Below, one piece after another: positions 44,441 through 56,103 of a stretch of 64,000 nucleotides of DNA. The notes under the pieces are model-generated. The model did not search any database, had not been told where the DNA came from, and saw only the letters and a program-made list of their open reading frames with translations. This DNA is from Breviolum minutum Mf 1.05b.01 (lineage: Eukaryota > Sar > Dinophyceae > Suessiales > Symbiodiniaceae), in contig DF240209.1 in the NCBI GenBank assembly GCA_000507305.1, forward strand, positions 14,885 through 78,884, written 5' to 3'. The translations under genes were made by a program, and so were the position numbers. Numbering within the stretch: position 1 is the stretch's first letter; each line of letters begins with the position of its first letter.

Positions 44441-44960
44441 GTGGGTGTGACAGTGCTGAGTCCTCACGCAACCATCTTCTCGGAGCACGATCGCCAACAA
44501 GTGAAGACTGCCAGAGAGCACAGAAAGGAAAGATGTTTGACGCTGAATACCGTCTGAGGTAGACACTCAGTAAGACAGCACCATAGCAACGAGGATATTT
44601 TTGACAATGAGGATCGGGCATCAAAGATTCTATGTATATTGTACATACAATGATACAGTGGTACGGATAGTACTATGTATACATTGCGCAATGCTTGTAG
44701 TTTAGTAGGTCATTGTCCTAATACACACTTTCAGAGAGGAGCCCTGTTCCGGATGCATGTGCAGTAAGACTTCTCAACAGATCGCACCAAAGAAAGGCTT
44801 TCACTACGCAAGATGCTGGGCCACACTGGATCTGCTGCTCGGACAAATAGATCTGGATCTAGATATGGATGTCCGGCGTGTGTCTCTGTACTACATCTCG
44901 GACCTGAAAAGAGAGGACCCCACTTCAAGATCTGCACATTCAGTTAGGAAGATCCGATAA
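44441..44960 (+). CDS. Two joined exons, product unknown
   Basis: Exon 44441-44558 follows GTGCGCAG and encodes GCDSAESSRNHLLGARSPTS, then EDCQRAQKGKMFDAEYRL, ending at GTAGAC. Exon from 44813 follows TACGCAAG and encodes CWATLDLLLGQIDLDLDMD, VRRVSLYYISDLKREDPTS, to TAA at about 44960. The split codon (AG plus A, Arg) keeps the frame. Both borders are good, so the join is likely. A GT before the end may be used instead of the stop. Family not recognised. Confidence 0.5.
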
Positions 44961-45383
44961 TAGAGACTGGAGCAATCTGAGTTGAAGAACGCAAAAGCAC
45001 GATTGACCTGCCTCCTTTTAGATATGTTCATATTCATTCCTCTTCCATAGTAACGCCACTTGTTTCGCTCAAAGGAGGGACGTTCAAATTCACCCTACAT
45101 GCGTTTGATCTTGCCCCCAGGCATACAGAACGATGAGGCAACAGATGCAGAAGTTCTGTTAACAGCAGCTTAGCTCATTCTCTTCAGGTAGTGTTTGCAC
45201 TGAGCTTCTGTGGTGGTTGGGAGCCCTCCTGCGGTTGATGTGTTATGAACGGCGCAAAACAAATATCCAGTACTGTGCTCTCTTTCATATTTTCCTCGAC
45301 AGCTAGAGCTGGCGCGTGGATTGTTGTATAGTTGCAGCCGAATCCCAAATAGTCAGAGAATTTCTATCGCAAGCGTCAGTCAG

Positions 45384-45834
45384 GTTTTGCTGGGCCCAGA
45401 AGCAAAGGACTATTCGCAGATTGCAAAGAAGGCGGGTCAGCCAACCTGTCCAACAAACTGTGCTTTCGACATCCTTCGAGACTCTGCCTCCTGAAATGGA
45501 ACTCAGATTGTTTGGTTTGTTGTCGGACTTCAGGAGCATCTGGAAGAGTCACGGGTAATTCTGCGGAGAGCCAAGAACTTGGATTTGCTTCATCAAGATC
45601 ATTTCTAAGACAGAGTCTACATGCAAGGCAGAACAGGTTTTCGAGATCAAGACACTCAGCATTTGCAAGATTGTTTGGTACTTCCAGGCAATGTAACAGC
45701 AATTGGGATGTTTCTTCAAATGAAAAGGAGTTTGCCAATGCCACAAAAACCATGCGGATGGCCAAGGTCGCGGACAGGCTCGGGCACTATCACAGCAACC
45801 TGCTTTACATCCGTGCGAGAGAGGAAAGGATGAG
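45384..45834 (+). CDS. Two exon-like segments, product unknown
   Basis: Segment 45384-45494 follows GTCAGTCAG and encodes LLGPEAKDYSQIAKKAGQ, PTCPTNCAFDILRDSAS, then TGA. Segment 45700-45834 follows GTAACAG and encodes NWDVSSNEKEFANATKTMRM, AKVADRLGHYHSNLLYIRA and REERMR before GTGGCA. Both are strongly protein-like. The exon-intron layout between them is not settled, and the minus strand is also open here, with protein-like sequence. They may continue the gene at 44.4-45.0 kb. Confidence 0.42.
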
Positions 45835-47283
45835 GTGGCACAGCTGCAAAAAAGTTGAGAGCGGACCGGGCGTCGAGTTTCAATTCCTGGAAGCACATCT
45901 TTGAATTGGGAGGCCTGCACTTTGCAGCACAGAACATCTAGAAAAGCAATTCCTGTAAGCTTTTGCTTACAAAGGACACGCTTGAACATATGTATCAAAC
46001 TAATTATGAAGCAAGCAAGGCCAAGCATGGCATGATACATTCTTGGGATTGTGGCAGAAACAACCGTCAAGCCTCAAACAATCATCAGGAATCAGGATGG
46101 AGCACCTTAACTAATGTGTAACTCTATAGTTCTCCGGTTCTTCTCCTTTGGCAGTGCTGCACGAAGAAGTAGAAGTGTTTCAAGATTGTCTACTGGTGAA
46201 CGTTTGCCACAGCAACCCTCGGCCAAGGCGGACCAATGACTCTACAGCGACCAGAGCTACTCGATTCAATCCAAAAAGTAAACATATGTAAAAATGATTG
46301 AACCGATTGAACCTTTTTTGCTGACCAACGCATCGCTGTAGTTCGCATTTGTAGCTTCGCAAGACACTCATTCATGAGTGATACAATAAGATGGACAACA
46401 ATTTGTGCTACTACTTTCAATCAGACACTTTGCAGAGCAGACAAAATTGATGGCTCCTTCAGGTAATATTCTTCTGCCTCTTCAACGTCGTGCTTATGTG
46501 ACTTGGTGCATGCTTTATCCTCCACTTTAAGACTCGTAGCGATCTTTTGCCGTAGATTCATGTCAATCAACATATCTTTGGAGGTGGAACGCGTCTTTGT
46601 CTGCCAACCATTTATTTATTGTATAGTATATAATACATACATATTACACTTTTGGAACTCTAAAGAAGTTTTACTACCAATTCATGGACTTCTTAATAGT
46701 TCTTGAAGGCCTTATGAGATCTCCAATTCATGTTTCAACTTGCTGATGTGCCAGGATTGGAGTTGGTGGCTATCAGATGTTGTACTTCAAGCGCTTTTTT
46801 CGCTCAAAAAAGATCATTTGAGGCAAAAACATGAGAACATAAAAACCTCTCATTGTTCTCAGTTGCTGGTCTTTGAGCTGAGTTGGCACGCATTTAGCGT
46901 ATTTAGGTGCTTGACGAGCTTTCTTTAAAAAAGCGGGATATCCCGTCAAAGAAAAACTTCAGAGGTTGGTCTGAGAAAGCCGAGAGACAACTTTTCAGGA
47001 TTTCGAAAACTAATTCAGTGAATCATGATTTACACAAGTAAAAATAGTAAAAGGAAAGGGAGCAGTCCTGCGAGCTGTCCAAGCGAGGGATCCACAGGTG
47101 CCCTTTTGCGCAAAAGGCGCGGTGCATTGACCATTAGCGGTCCTAGTGTGGTCCCTCTCCAGCGTGTACGCGCCGTGATGTGTATGGGTGGATGCTGTTT
47201 GGAAAAGTGATGAGGCTGCCATTCAGTTTGATGAGCCCTTCACCACTTCCCCTCGAACAGAAATGATGTGCACTGTTTTGCAG

Positions 47284-47890
47284 TGCTCTTTACTGCTTTG
47301 GTCTGGCGGTTTTTGAGGCAAGCGCTCATCTCAAAGCCCAGCGGGACTTTCGACTATCACTGCCTGGCTGCGGCTGGCTAATGCCAGGGCCACCAGGACA
47401 GAGACCAGACACTGGGACATAGTGTGAAGACGAAGCTAGTTCAAATTTGTAAGTCCAAGCATCATGAAAAAGTCTGGCTATTATATGTCAGTGGTCAGGA
47501 AAGCTGAATTCCACATTCTCAGTGGTTTCCGCTGACAAGAATCCTGAAATTTGATTCCAGTGCTTTTGGGACGTTCCCAATCATTGCAAGTGTTGCTAGG
47601 TACCATATGCTACATTGCTACATTTTCCTTGGAAATACCTATGAGTCAAGGATATGTTGCCAGTGGGTTTGCATCCTTGTCAAACAAGACTTGTTCCCCC
47701 GATAAGTTGTATATGATATGATATGTTGAATATGAATAGGTTCTTGCCTTTCAGGTGTTTTGAATATTCAAGTGGAGGTTTGCCGGTTTGTCAGCTCGTC
47801 TTCCACCTTGGGAGGCAAGTTGGCGCAGTCCAAGGCAGGTTGCGTTGCGAATGCACACCTGGAAGGGCACTGGGGCTAAGTAAGAAATGA
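47284..47890 (+). CDS. Two exons, one hydrophobic and one cysteine-containing
   Basis: 47284-47381, after GTTTTGCAG, encodes LFTALVWRFLRQALISKPSG, TFDYHCLAAAG, then TAA. 47755-47879, after a strong TGCCTTTCAG, encodes CFEYSSGGLPVCQLVFHLGR, QVGAVQGRLRCECTPGRALG and ends at GTAAGA or at TGA ten bases later. The second exon has excellent borders. Joining the two is inference. Product unknown. Confidence 0.45.
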
Positions 47891-48589
47891 GCAATTCATG
47901 GGTGATGACGAAGCTCTCATGCCAGCTCCAATGGCTGCAAACGGTGCCAAATCCAGATGTCCTTGACGTCCTGTAGTCTCTGGAAGGCTGAGATGTTCGA
48001 TCGCTTTTTGGCCAATGCAGATGGCATTGCCTTGAGGCCTTTGCCATTTCAGTGAATGTCGGCTGTTTCGCTTGATCTTGTTTTTCGTTCCAAAGGCAAT
48101 CAAGGTTTGGATGGGTTCGAGACTTGGAGCTTATCCTCTATATGAATGTGAGAACAATATATCAATTAGCAGAACTTATCTGGCGTGCTTTTGGCCATGT
48201 TCCTTGGAGTGTTTACTTATTGATTCTCGAGCGCCCTTGATGCTTCTCATGTCATACACATTTATTCTTGGCATGGCCTCCAAGAACAAACTCTTCCGTC
48301 ATCTCTGCTTCAGGGCCTGGATTGAGGCTTGCCAACTGGTGGGGAACCTTGGACATTGTATCCAAGAGTTTGAGATTCGACTTGGTGAAACTTTCGCTTG
48401 TCCACTGTTCGTTTGCCTTCAGGCTCAACATCTTAATGAATTCATGCTGGCAGTGATTGGAGTCGCGGCCTTGGACACAGTTTCAAGCACTGACATCTAT
48501 GGGATCAAGGCTTCTTTCCTTTGTTGGTCCTGTTTGAAAAGAAAGCAAATTGGGGGAGAAGCTGAAAAAGTAAATTGCTCTGATCCGAC

Positions 48590-48817
48590 GTGTTTGGACT
48601 TTTTCACTCTGAGACCCGCAAGCTGGTGAATCGACCATTGCATCCTGGAGAGTTTCAGAGCCCGGATTTTTTGGTCGTTCCGTCCTTCCTTGCTCCTTGT
48701 TTCCAAGTGCCAGCTGCCAGAAGGGAGTGCACTGGATTCGCAGAACATGATCTGAAGCTGCACCTGAGGTGGATTATTTTGGCATCTGTGCTTCGCAGTC
48801 AAGGCTTTCTTGTATAA
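48590..48817 (+). CDS. Exon of an unknown protein
   Basis: The frame reads SETRKLVNRPLHPGEFQSPD, FLVVPSFLAPCFQVPAARRE and ahead to TAA. A likely exon is 48623-48706 between CCCGCAAG and a GTGCCA donor (start LVNRPLHPGEF). Composition is protein-like; the family is not recognised. Confidence 0.4.
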   Translation: MFGLFHSETRKLVNRPLHPGEFQSPDFLVVPSFLAPCFQVPAARRECTGFAEHDLKLHLRWIILASVLRSQGFLV

Positions 48818-49065
48818 GCAGTTCAGAGAAGGATTTAGGTATTGTTCATGGCAGCTGTGGGATCCAAGATCCAAAAGACTTGATAACTGCGCAAAATGCC
48901 AGAAGTAGTACCGGTATCATATCTACAGCATCACCAATATACGCGGCCTTTCATTTTGCTGTTGCTGCTTCAAGAGTGTTGTTGCAAGCTACCCGAACAA
49001 TTTCAATTCTAAGAGAAGCATGACGCCTTAAAAAACACATTGATAAGGCAGTTGTTTGCTTGCAG

Positions 49066-49357
49066 GGTGGAACTGGGTTTCAGTATTCCTAGTCGGAAAA
49101 GGAAAGCCAGTAGCGTTTCTGGAGGCCTGTGGCTTTCGACCATGACACGGTACGCACGTCCTGCACTGCTTGAGCTGATTGAGGACGGATTGATAAAACA
49201 GTTGTATACATCTGTAGCAAACGGGCAGTTTAGATTTTTTAGCTACTCCGAACAAGTGCATGCAACAGGTTCTTGGATGCTCCACTCCAAATTTATCAAA
49301 AGAGAGCTTCTCTCCAAACTCACATCTAACTGCTCGGATGTGTGGATTGGCTGCTAG
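49066..49357 (+). CDS. Exon with basic cluster PSRKRKA, product unknown
   Basis: After GCTTGCAG the frame reads VELGFSIPSRKRKASSVSG, LWLSTMTRYARPALLELIED and GLIKQLYTSVANGQFRFFSY. The basic cluster could be a nuclear localisation signal. The exon's right border is unclear; the frame stays open to TAG at 49355. The minus strand is also open. Confidence 0.42.
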
Positions 49358-49849
49358 GATAAAAAGACCGAGCCAGACATCACAGACTTTGGTCTTCTCA
49401 CCAGTGTCTTGGTTTGGAAAATCGTGCTCAGGCATGATTCAGAGCTGCTGCAAGTGCCTATGACAAGATCTACCTGACCAGAACAGACCATTCAAAACCC
49501 TGGTCGAAGATTCACTAGTAGAACGCTGGTCCTTTCTTTTGCACCTGATGACTTAAAAATGATCAATGAAAATAGTTTATATCAAGGATCAGCAATATCT
49601 CTTGGTTCCTGTACTTGACGTGCATTTGTTGTTTGGCAGTCTCTCCCTCTGGATCTCCCTGGTCTGCAGAGGTGATGTCTTGGAATCTGCCTGTGTGCAA
49701 CACGGTGGGGATATGAGGGGCAGAGGGCGAGAACGCGTTGGGACAAGTTTGGTGTGACACACATAGGATTTAGATGGATTTAGATGGACTCGGCGCAGGA
49801 AAGCAATCATTGACCAGTCGAGCGGAAACATGGAAATGAAGTGAAACGA

Positions 49850-50304
49850 ATCTATGCGATGCCAGGCCAGAATCGATCACACCATGCCGCAGAGGCGGCC
49901 GTTGTTGGATTCAGCTGTCCTCAATCGTGTTGTCAGCGGAACTTCGTAATATGCATGGTTGCGCTTCAGCCGCCTTTGGGACTCATGACCATGCGTGATA
50001 CTATTGTCAAATCTTGTGAGTTGCAACTAACAAAGTCTGGAATGTGCTGATGTATTGCTTGGACCGGCAGATTATATCCCAAACAAAACTAGCGACGACA
50101 GGATATTTTGATCTTTTTCAGCAGAGTGGAGGTGTAGGGGTGAGAGATGTCGACGATTCACACAACACTGAGTCGAGTAGGAAACTGGGAGACAATGTAA
50201 AGAGCAGTTGGGGGAACCCTCCAAAGAACTTTTTCGGAGACGACATCCCGTTGGGTGCCAAAAGAGAGCCAGGCTTTGGCCTTAGCTGCATTACCGCACT
50301 ATGA
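49850..50304 (+). CDS. Two exons with a polar C-terminus, product unknown
   Basis: About 49880-50011 encodes HHAAEAAVVGFSCPQSCC, QRNFVICMVALQPPLGLMTM and ends before GTCAAA. 50124-50304, after TTTCAGCAG, encodes SGGVGVRDVDDSHNTESSRK, LGDNVKSSWGNPPKNFFGDD, IPLGAKREPGFGLSCITAL, then TGA. The second is a convincing terminal exon of 60 residues, Asp/Ser/Gly-rich. Product unknown. Confidence 0.48.
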
Positions 50305-51312
50305 TGTGGCTTTTGCCAGCACGAAGCCCTTATCGTACCACGTGGCCATTTGCTCAGGGGTTGCTGAAAATTGGACGGCAAAACGTTACAAACACGCGAT
50401 TCTGAACGCTTTATAATATACATATAGACCCACAGCATCCTACAGTATCCTACAGTTTGCAAACAAGGACTGACTTAGATGCTCAAGAAGGAAGTGAATT
50501 TGTGAATGAACCAAAGCTTGTGTATATACGGATACACACCGACAAAAATGTTGCAATCGAAGTCGTTAATTTCCTCATACTTTGACATGTTTTCAGCTCA
50601 CATCGATGATCAATGTATGAACTTGAAACGCGGCGCGTATTTTTCTCCATGACCCAAATCTGAGGCAACATCATTGCAATACCGTCTACAGCATCCTAAA
50701 GGGTCCGCGCACTGTTTATTCAGGAGGGGTCAGGTGAATCAGGATATTTTTGGCTGTTTCTTTGTTGAGTGTCAGGAGTGTCGTGGTTAGGACCATGAAT
50801 GAACAAATGTCTCAAGTCAATATCATTGCAAAATTTGAGCTGAAGCACAGTCCGTCAGCATTGAAGCCAGGGTTGCTTGTGTCAGGTGGGACTGCTCATC
50901 CACGCGTAGTGCTGGGGAAAGCAGGATTGAAAAAGTCTTGAGGTTACCAGGTGGACCGCGTGAATTGTGTAGGTGCTCGGTTTGGGTGCAAGTCCTTTCC
51001 TTGCATACTTTCTCCTTGTCCAAAGCCTCTTCACACCTCTGTAATTTCCCTCCCTGTGTGCACTTTCACTTTCCTCCCGAGGTCAAAGATATACAATGAG
51101 ATCCGGCTCGCTTGCGAGGTCTGATGCTTATAGTTGCTTGCCCATGCAAAGCATGTACACAAAGTGCTTGCTGTGAGCTCCCGCACAGACCTTCCCAAGC
51201 TGATATGATGCTCATATGAATGGATTGACTAGCTTGATCCTTCTTCCTTGGTTTGGAAGAGAACTTGCAGATGCTTTGATGCTTTTGCACCTTTGCTTTT
51301 GCTCGGGTGCAG

Positions 51313-51660
51313 GTTGAGCATTTTGAAATCCACCAAAAGATATGCAAAAGACACGGCTCCGTGAGGTCGGCAAGAAGAGGGCTCCTGTACCAAATGACAG
51401 TCGGAAGATGCCAAGTTGGGACGGTTTTGGCTGGAAAGATGTCAGGAGGGCAGAGGACGCACGCATTGGTTCTCTCAGGGGCTGAGCAAAGCTCGCACAA
51501 CATCCGAAAGACAGTTGCGATTTCCAGCTGCAAATGAATGAACTTGTCAAAGTTGTTTCATGCTCAGGTCCAGTGTGGTGCGACAACAAGACTAAGCTTT
51601 GTGAAAGGACACCGGGACAGATTGACCCAGCACGTTTTCAGCAAATTTTGCATTCTGTTT
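51313..51660 (+). CDS. C2HC zinc-finger-like exon with a frame discrepancy
   Basis: Exon starts at 51313 after a pyrimidine-rich tract and GGTGCAG. It reads VEHFEIHQKICKR, which fits the second half of a C2HC zinc finger (H-x3-C, the ZC2HC1-like pattern R-x4-H-x-x-IC). The sequence expected next in that family (a Lys/Arg-rich KK-R, then D-S-R) is present, as REVGKKRAPVPNDSRKMPSW, but in a different frame. The shift would fall in the AAAA run at 51346-51349. The first C-x2-C half would be in an upstream exon that I did not find. A further exon-like segment 51569-51657 encodes GPVWCDNKTKLCERTPGQID and PARFQQILHS. The gene may be a pseudogene, or the assembly may have an error there. Confidence 0.42.
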
Positions 51661-51779
51661 GCTTTTTCGCCATCTCTATCCTTGACAGCTACGAAAGATT
51701 GAGCTTGTCTACAGGCAGAATTAGAAAAAGCAATGTATCTATATTTGATAGTATGAGTGTACGGGTCAGCATTGCATGG

Positions 51780-51846
51780 TTCCAACCCCCTACCCCACCG
51801 AAGGGTAGTGCCCTTTCAACCCCCTTTGATGGGGTGGGTGGCATGG
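51780..51846. repeat. Nested hairpin sequence
   Basis: CCCCACCGAAGGG is followed by an inner pair GAAGGG/CCCTTTC and an outer partner GGGGTGGGTGG. Outer arms ACCCCACC and GGTGGGGT-type sequences pair across about 40 bases. Purpose unknown. Confidence 0.5.
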
Positions 51847-52447
51847 TAGTTGTGTGGAGGACGTCTTGCAGACACTGGCACCTTGGGCTTGGATTGCCGC
51901 CATCTTTAGGACTGTTTATGAACATGTGTAACATTGCGTTCACTCCCGAGGCAATGCAGTAGAAATCATGCCAAGGTATTGAAGTCTTCGTCTTCCTTGG
52001 TTTCAAAACAGTTCGGATCACATGGAGCATTCTGAGACATTTCAAGAATCATCCAGATAGAGACTATAGCACGCCCTGTCCAAGTTGCTTTTGCATATGC
52101 CAGGTGGCATGAGGTTCACCCTCTTAAAGCACAACCACATCCTTGGGTAGATGATCGCATTGAGTGACCCATCTTTCATGTTTCCGTCTCCCTTCACACT
52201 TGTCGCTTGCACATGTAACTTCAGGGACGGCAGACAGAAACAGTAGATGATCAAGTAGAATGATCAGGTTCACTTTCTGTATAATCTGTGCCACATTGTC
52301 GGTGCCTGCACAAGTCTACTCACGAAGCACTCAATTCTGCTGCATGACTAATCCTTTGCTTTGTTGCATGTCAGGTATGACCAATTGAAGAATATTTGCA
52401 CTGCTATTGAAAGGCCTCAGATCATCTCAGCTGAACCTTGACAGAAG

Positions 52448-52526
52448 TATGGCGATGATGACGACGATGGCGACGACGATGAGGATGAGGATGAGGACGA
52501 TGAGGATGAGGATGAGCATGGTATGT
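52448..52526. repeat. GATGAC/GATGAG trinucleotide tract
   Basis: GATGATGACGACGATGGCGACG then GATGAGGATGAGGATGAGG repeats. Open frames across it are methionine, arginine and threonine rich and not credible. Confidence 0.88.
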
Positions 52527-54429
52527 GCTCTGCTGATCTTCGTGTCTTCTTATATAGCAGCAGTTTGTCATGCGGACAAAACCACAGACCTCCGCTGTAT
52601 CAACATGAATGGGCACCACAGAATGTATTTGTTCAAACAAGAAGGAACGTATTGTCGAAGATGATTCCTTTCTGAGCACTGATAATAGCAGGTAAATGCC
52701 CGTGTCCATCCCTTGGTCCATTCTGGAATCAAGACCACGGATTGATCACACCAGGATCAGATTCAGACCACATAAATGTCTGTCATATCAAAGGTTTCTG
52801 CTGTTTTTGCTGGTTGGAGTTTTCACATCTGATTTGCCACGCCAATTCCAAGGATCTGGACCGATATCAAAAGACTGCTGAGGTGAGTGCCGAGCCATGA
52901 TTTGACTGAAGAAACTGCTCCTTCAATCGCTTTGAACATCAGAAGGACTGAAATAACCCTGAAAAGTTGAAAAAAGTTTATTATTCACGCCGCTCCGCAG
53001 CAAAACCTGCCTGCACCGAGCAAAACACAAGCAAACAAGATTGCCTTGCCAAAAAGTCACAGACCGCTTTCTGTCCAGTTCTTCACCTGGGTGTATCCAG
53101 CAATCTGCTAGGACACAATTGTATTTTTTTGTAGCCCTTCTTTCGCCCTATAGACAAAAACACAGTTATCACAACATTTCTTCGAGCGGAATACATAAAT
53201 TGCGCAAAACAAAGCTATTAATACACTTTTCTGGCCCCTGCTTGAAAAACACCTGCAGCTTCCAAAGCCGACCAGCCTAAAACACTGGTATTTCAGTATT
53301 TCTACATGGCAACATTTGGTACATAAGGCTGTTTTGCACGCAATGCTCTGCAATATTAGACTGCCTGCCATTCATACGACGCAAGGGGCAAAGTAAAACC
53401 TTGCATTTTTTGCGTCACGGCCACCTGGCCACAGCCAACAAATTCTCGAGCAAACATTAGGAGGAAACTATAATGGCTCTCAAATGCTGCCAGTGTGGAT
53501 TTTTGGTTGGACTATGTTGGACTATTAGACCATGCTAACTTCGCACATTACGGGAGAGCTGAAAAGGTTGTTTGCCTGCCACTTGTAAGCCGCCTTTGCA
53601 GGCTGGTGCCTTGCATTTGCGCGAGGAGTTCTGTACGTGGGGGACCCTATATATTTCTGTTTTATGTCTTCTGTTTTGCTATGAACACAGACTACCATTA
53701 GTGGAAGCCATTTCATGTCATATCAGCATATCAGGTTTTTCTGATCTTTGTAGAAATATTTATATATATTCTTCTTTATTTCTCTTCTTGCTCTCGTAGT
53801 CACATTGTATTTGTACATTTTGTATCACTGTCGTTGAGGTATATTTGCTTGCATCGGTTTAAACACTGTTTGGCTGTGCTTCGTGTGCCAAGTTGGCGAC
53901 TCCCAGGCCAAAGTGGGTGGATGGCTACTGCGAAGCCAAAGCGCCTCCACGTGTCCATGCAAAGTGCACTTTGGAGGCGACAGTTGGAAGAGTTCATTTT
54001 TAACAAGAGTATTAGTAAAATTAGGAGGAAAGGAGACACACAGATTTGCTTGACCTCTCTTTGACTCTGATCCTTTGCTTTTTCGGTTGCATCACCAGAG
54101 CAACATCTTAAAAACTACCCCAGTTGCTACAGTTCTCGAGAAATGCGCTCTGATCCTTCGAGAGTTTTCTTACCTTTCTGCGTGACGCCAGAATGGTCAG
54201 TATTGCAAGAAGGGTCTCGTACACAGTGATTCAGCACCCTGCCTTCAATGGTTTATGGTTCGGCCGTGTGAGCTGAGTGGTTTCAACCAAGATTCTCCAA
54301 GCTTGCGCATCATTGCATCATTTCAAACATTTCCTATTTTTCAATCAAGCAGCTGAAGTTGCACGCAGACGGGTAGTCTGATTAGTCGAGCTGTTTGCCT
54401 TTCTTTTGGCTTGCTTTTCGTCCGGCTAG

Positions 54430-54549
54430 TTGACTGAATCAACCAAGGATGCAGACATCACCCAGGAGTGGAGCGATGCTTTCAAGGCGAGGCGCATCAG
54501 ATTCACAGAGGTCCCAAAAGAACAACGGGGGATGAAAGCGTGCCTTTTT
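54430..54549 (+). CDS. Internal exon, charged, product unknown
   Basis: The segment lies between GGCTAG and a consensus GTACGT donor. The frame reads LTESTKDADITQEWSDAFKA, then RRIRFTEVPKEQRGMKACLF, phase 0 on both sides. This is one of the cleanest internal exons in the window. Downstream, 54645-54926 holds an open frame (KELNKKFPLRLCKATALW) that may contain the next exon but is open in other frames too. Family not recognised. Confidence 0.55.
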
Positions 54550-55984
54550 GTACGTTGTTCTGCATGGTTCCATGAATGATGATAAGAATTTATGATGATA
54601 CTTCCAACAAGTCTTGCATTGCTGTCACTGACAGATGACCAGAAGTGGGACGTCCCACATCTGGGGGCCACCAGCCAGCAATACTCGAAGTGGGTGTCAA
54701 AGAGTTGAACAAAAAGTTTCCGTTGCGACTTTGCAAAGCCACTGCCTTGTGGTCATGTCAGGAGCCTGCGGTCCAGGCGCGATCAGCACCTATCTTTGAA
54801 TACAAGATCAAAAAGAAACCTCTTTATGCCCCAGGGTCTCACAGACTAAGACAGATATGCCGAGACAGAGTTACTGTAACAGAAACGCTGCAAAGGCACC
54901 GAGTCAGCCAGGCCAGCAAAAAGTAATCAGTCGTCAACGTCATGTCTGGGGAATACCTATCGCCCAGGTGTCGCAGATGCCATTCTGGTTGCAAAGCTCA
55001 ACCAAACATGAGCGGAAAAAATCCGACCTCGCCGGATTCTTGTGAGCAAAAAGGGCCACGCAGCGTGGTGCAGCTTGGCTTAGGAGGTCTACTCACGTTG
55101 CTTGGAGGGTTGGTTGTTGTATCTAGTTGGAAGGTGCAATCCGTCTTCACTCAACTAATTACTCTTCCCTGTTTGCTTTTGGCAGCCGCGTTGGCCCCAC
55201 ATTACATTGCGGTGGCCCAAACCGGCAGTTGTCCGCAGAAATGCTGCTCGGCAAAAAGAAGTGGAGAATCCGAGCCACGCTAGACCGCTCGACAGTATCA
55301 TTATGTCACTATGTCCTTCGTCAGAGTCTGTGTTCTTCGTGATCCGTGATCCTTGACATGCCAAGGAAGTCGTTCTTTGTGGCACTCTTGGCCTTGGCAG
55401 GCTCTGGGCTATACTTGCAGTGCTCACAGATGAGTGTTACCCATAAACGCTCAGAAAATGCACTCGGCCCTGCCACACACTAAATGAAGTGGTAGGAGTT
55501 GTATATTTTTTTTTGCAGTAACATTATTTTGCACAATTTTGATAAGCTTCATCCTTTTGTGTCTTTCCTATGGGATACCCTGCGCATCTCGTGCAGTTGC
55601 ACCGGTGGTTGGACACCTGGGCTTTTTGGAGCATCATAGCCATCTGACGAGGCACATACAGTGGTGTCTTGGGTGTGCTTGAAGACTTTTTGAAGGTTTT
55701 TTGGCGCACCTTTTTCTTTGGCAGTTTTTTGCCAAACTGCTAAACGTCGAGACTGCTTTGGGGCTTGGCAGGGAAGTTGTCGACCCTGCGCCCCCAACTC
55801 CAAAAGCAGGACCTCAGGCCAGGAGTCGGAGCCGGTACTGGTCGTCGCGGGGTCCAGACACATAAGATAATGTTACATAAAAGATACAGACATAATTAGA
55901 TGATAAATCTGATATGATATAGAGATATAATACAATGTAAATACAGATGATTGAATCCATGTACAAGACACCATACACACAGTA

Positions 55985-56103
55985 TTGATTCATCAGAACG
56001 AAAGAAAGAAAAGAAAAGAAAAGAAAAGAAAAGAAAAGACAAGAAAAGAAAAGAAAAGAAAAGAAAAGACAAGAAAAGAAAAGAAAAGAAAAGAAAAGAA
56101 AGG
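55985..56103. repeat. (GAAAA)n pentanucleotide array
   Basis: About 23 units of AAAAG with regular GACAAG variants about every 40 bases. No coding role is likely. Confidence 0.95.

Noticed and set aside
45376-46070. Minus-strand frames of 129 and 173 codons
   Set aside because: Composition is partly protein-like, but + strand segments at the same place have clear acceptor and donor sites. Strand not fully certain.
48072-48629. 185-codon + strand open frame
   Set aside because: Only its right end overlaps protein-like sequence, and there the frame at 48590-48817 is better. The rest shows no coding character I can defend.
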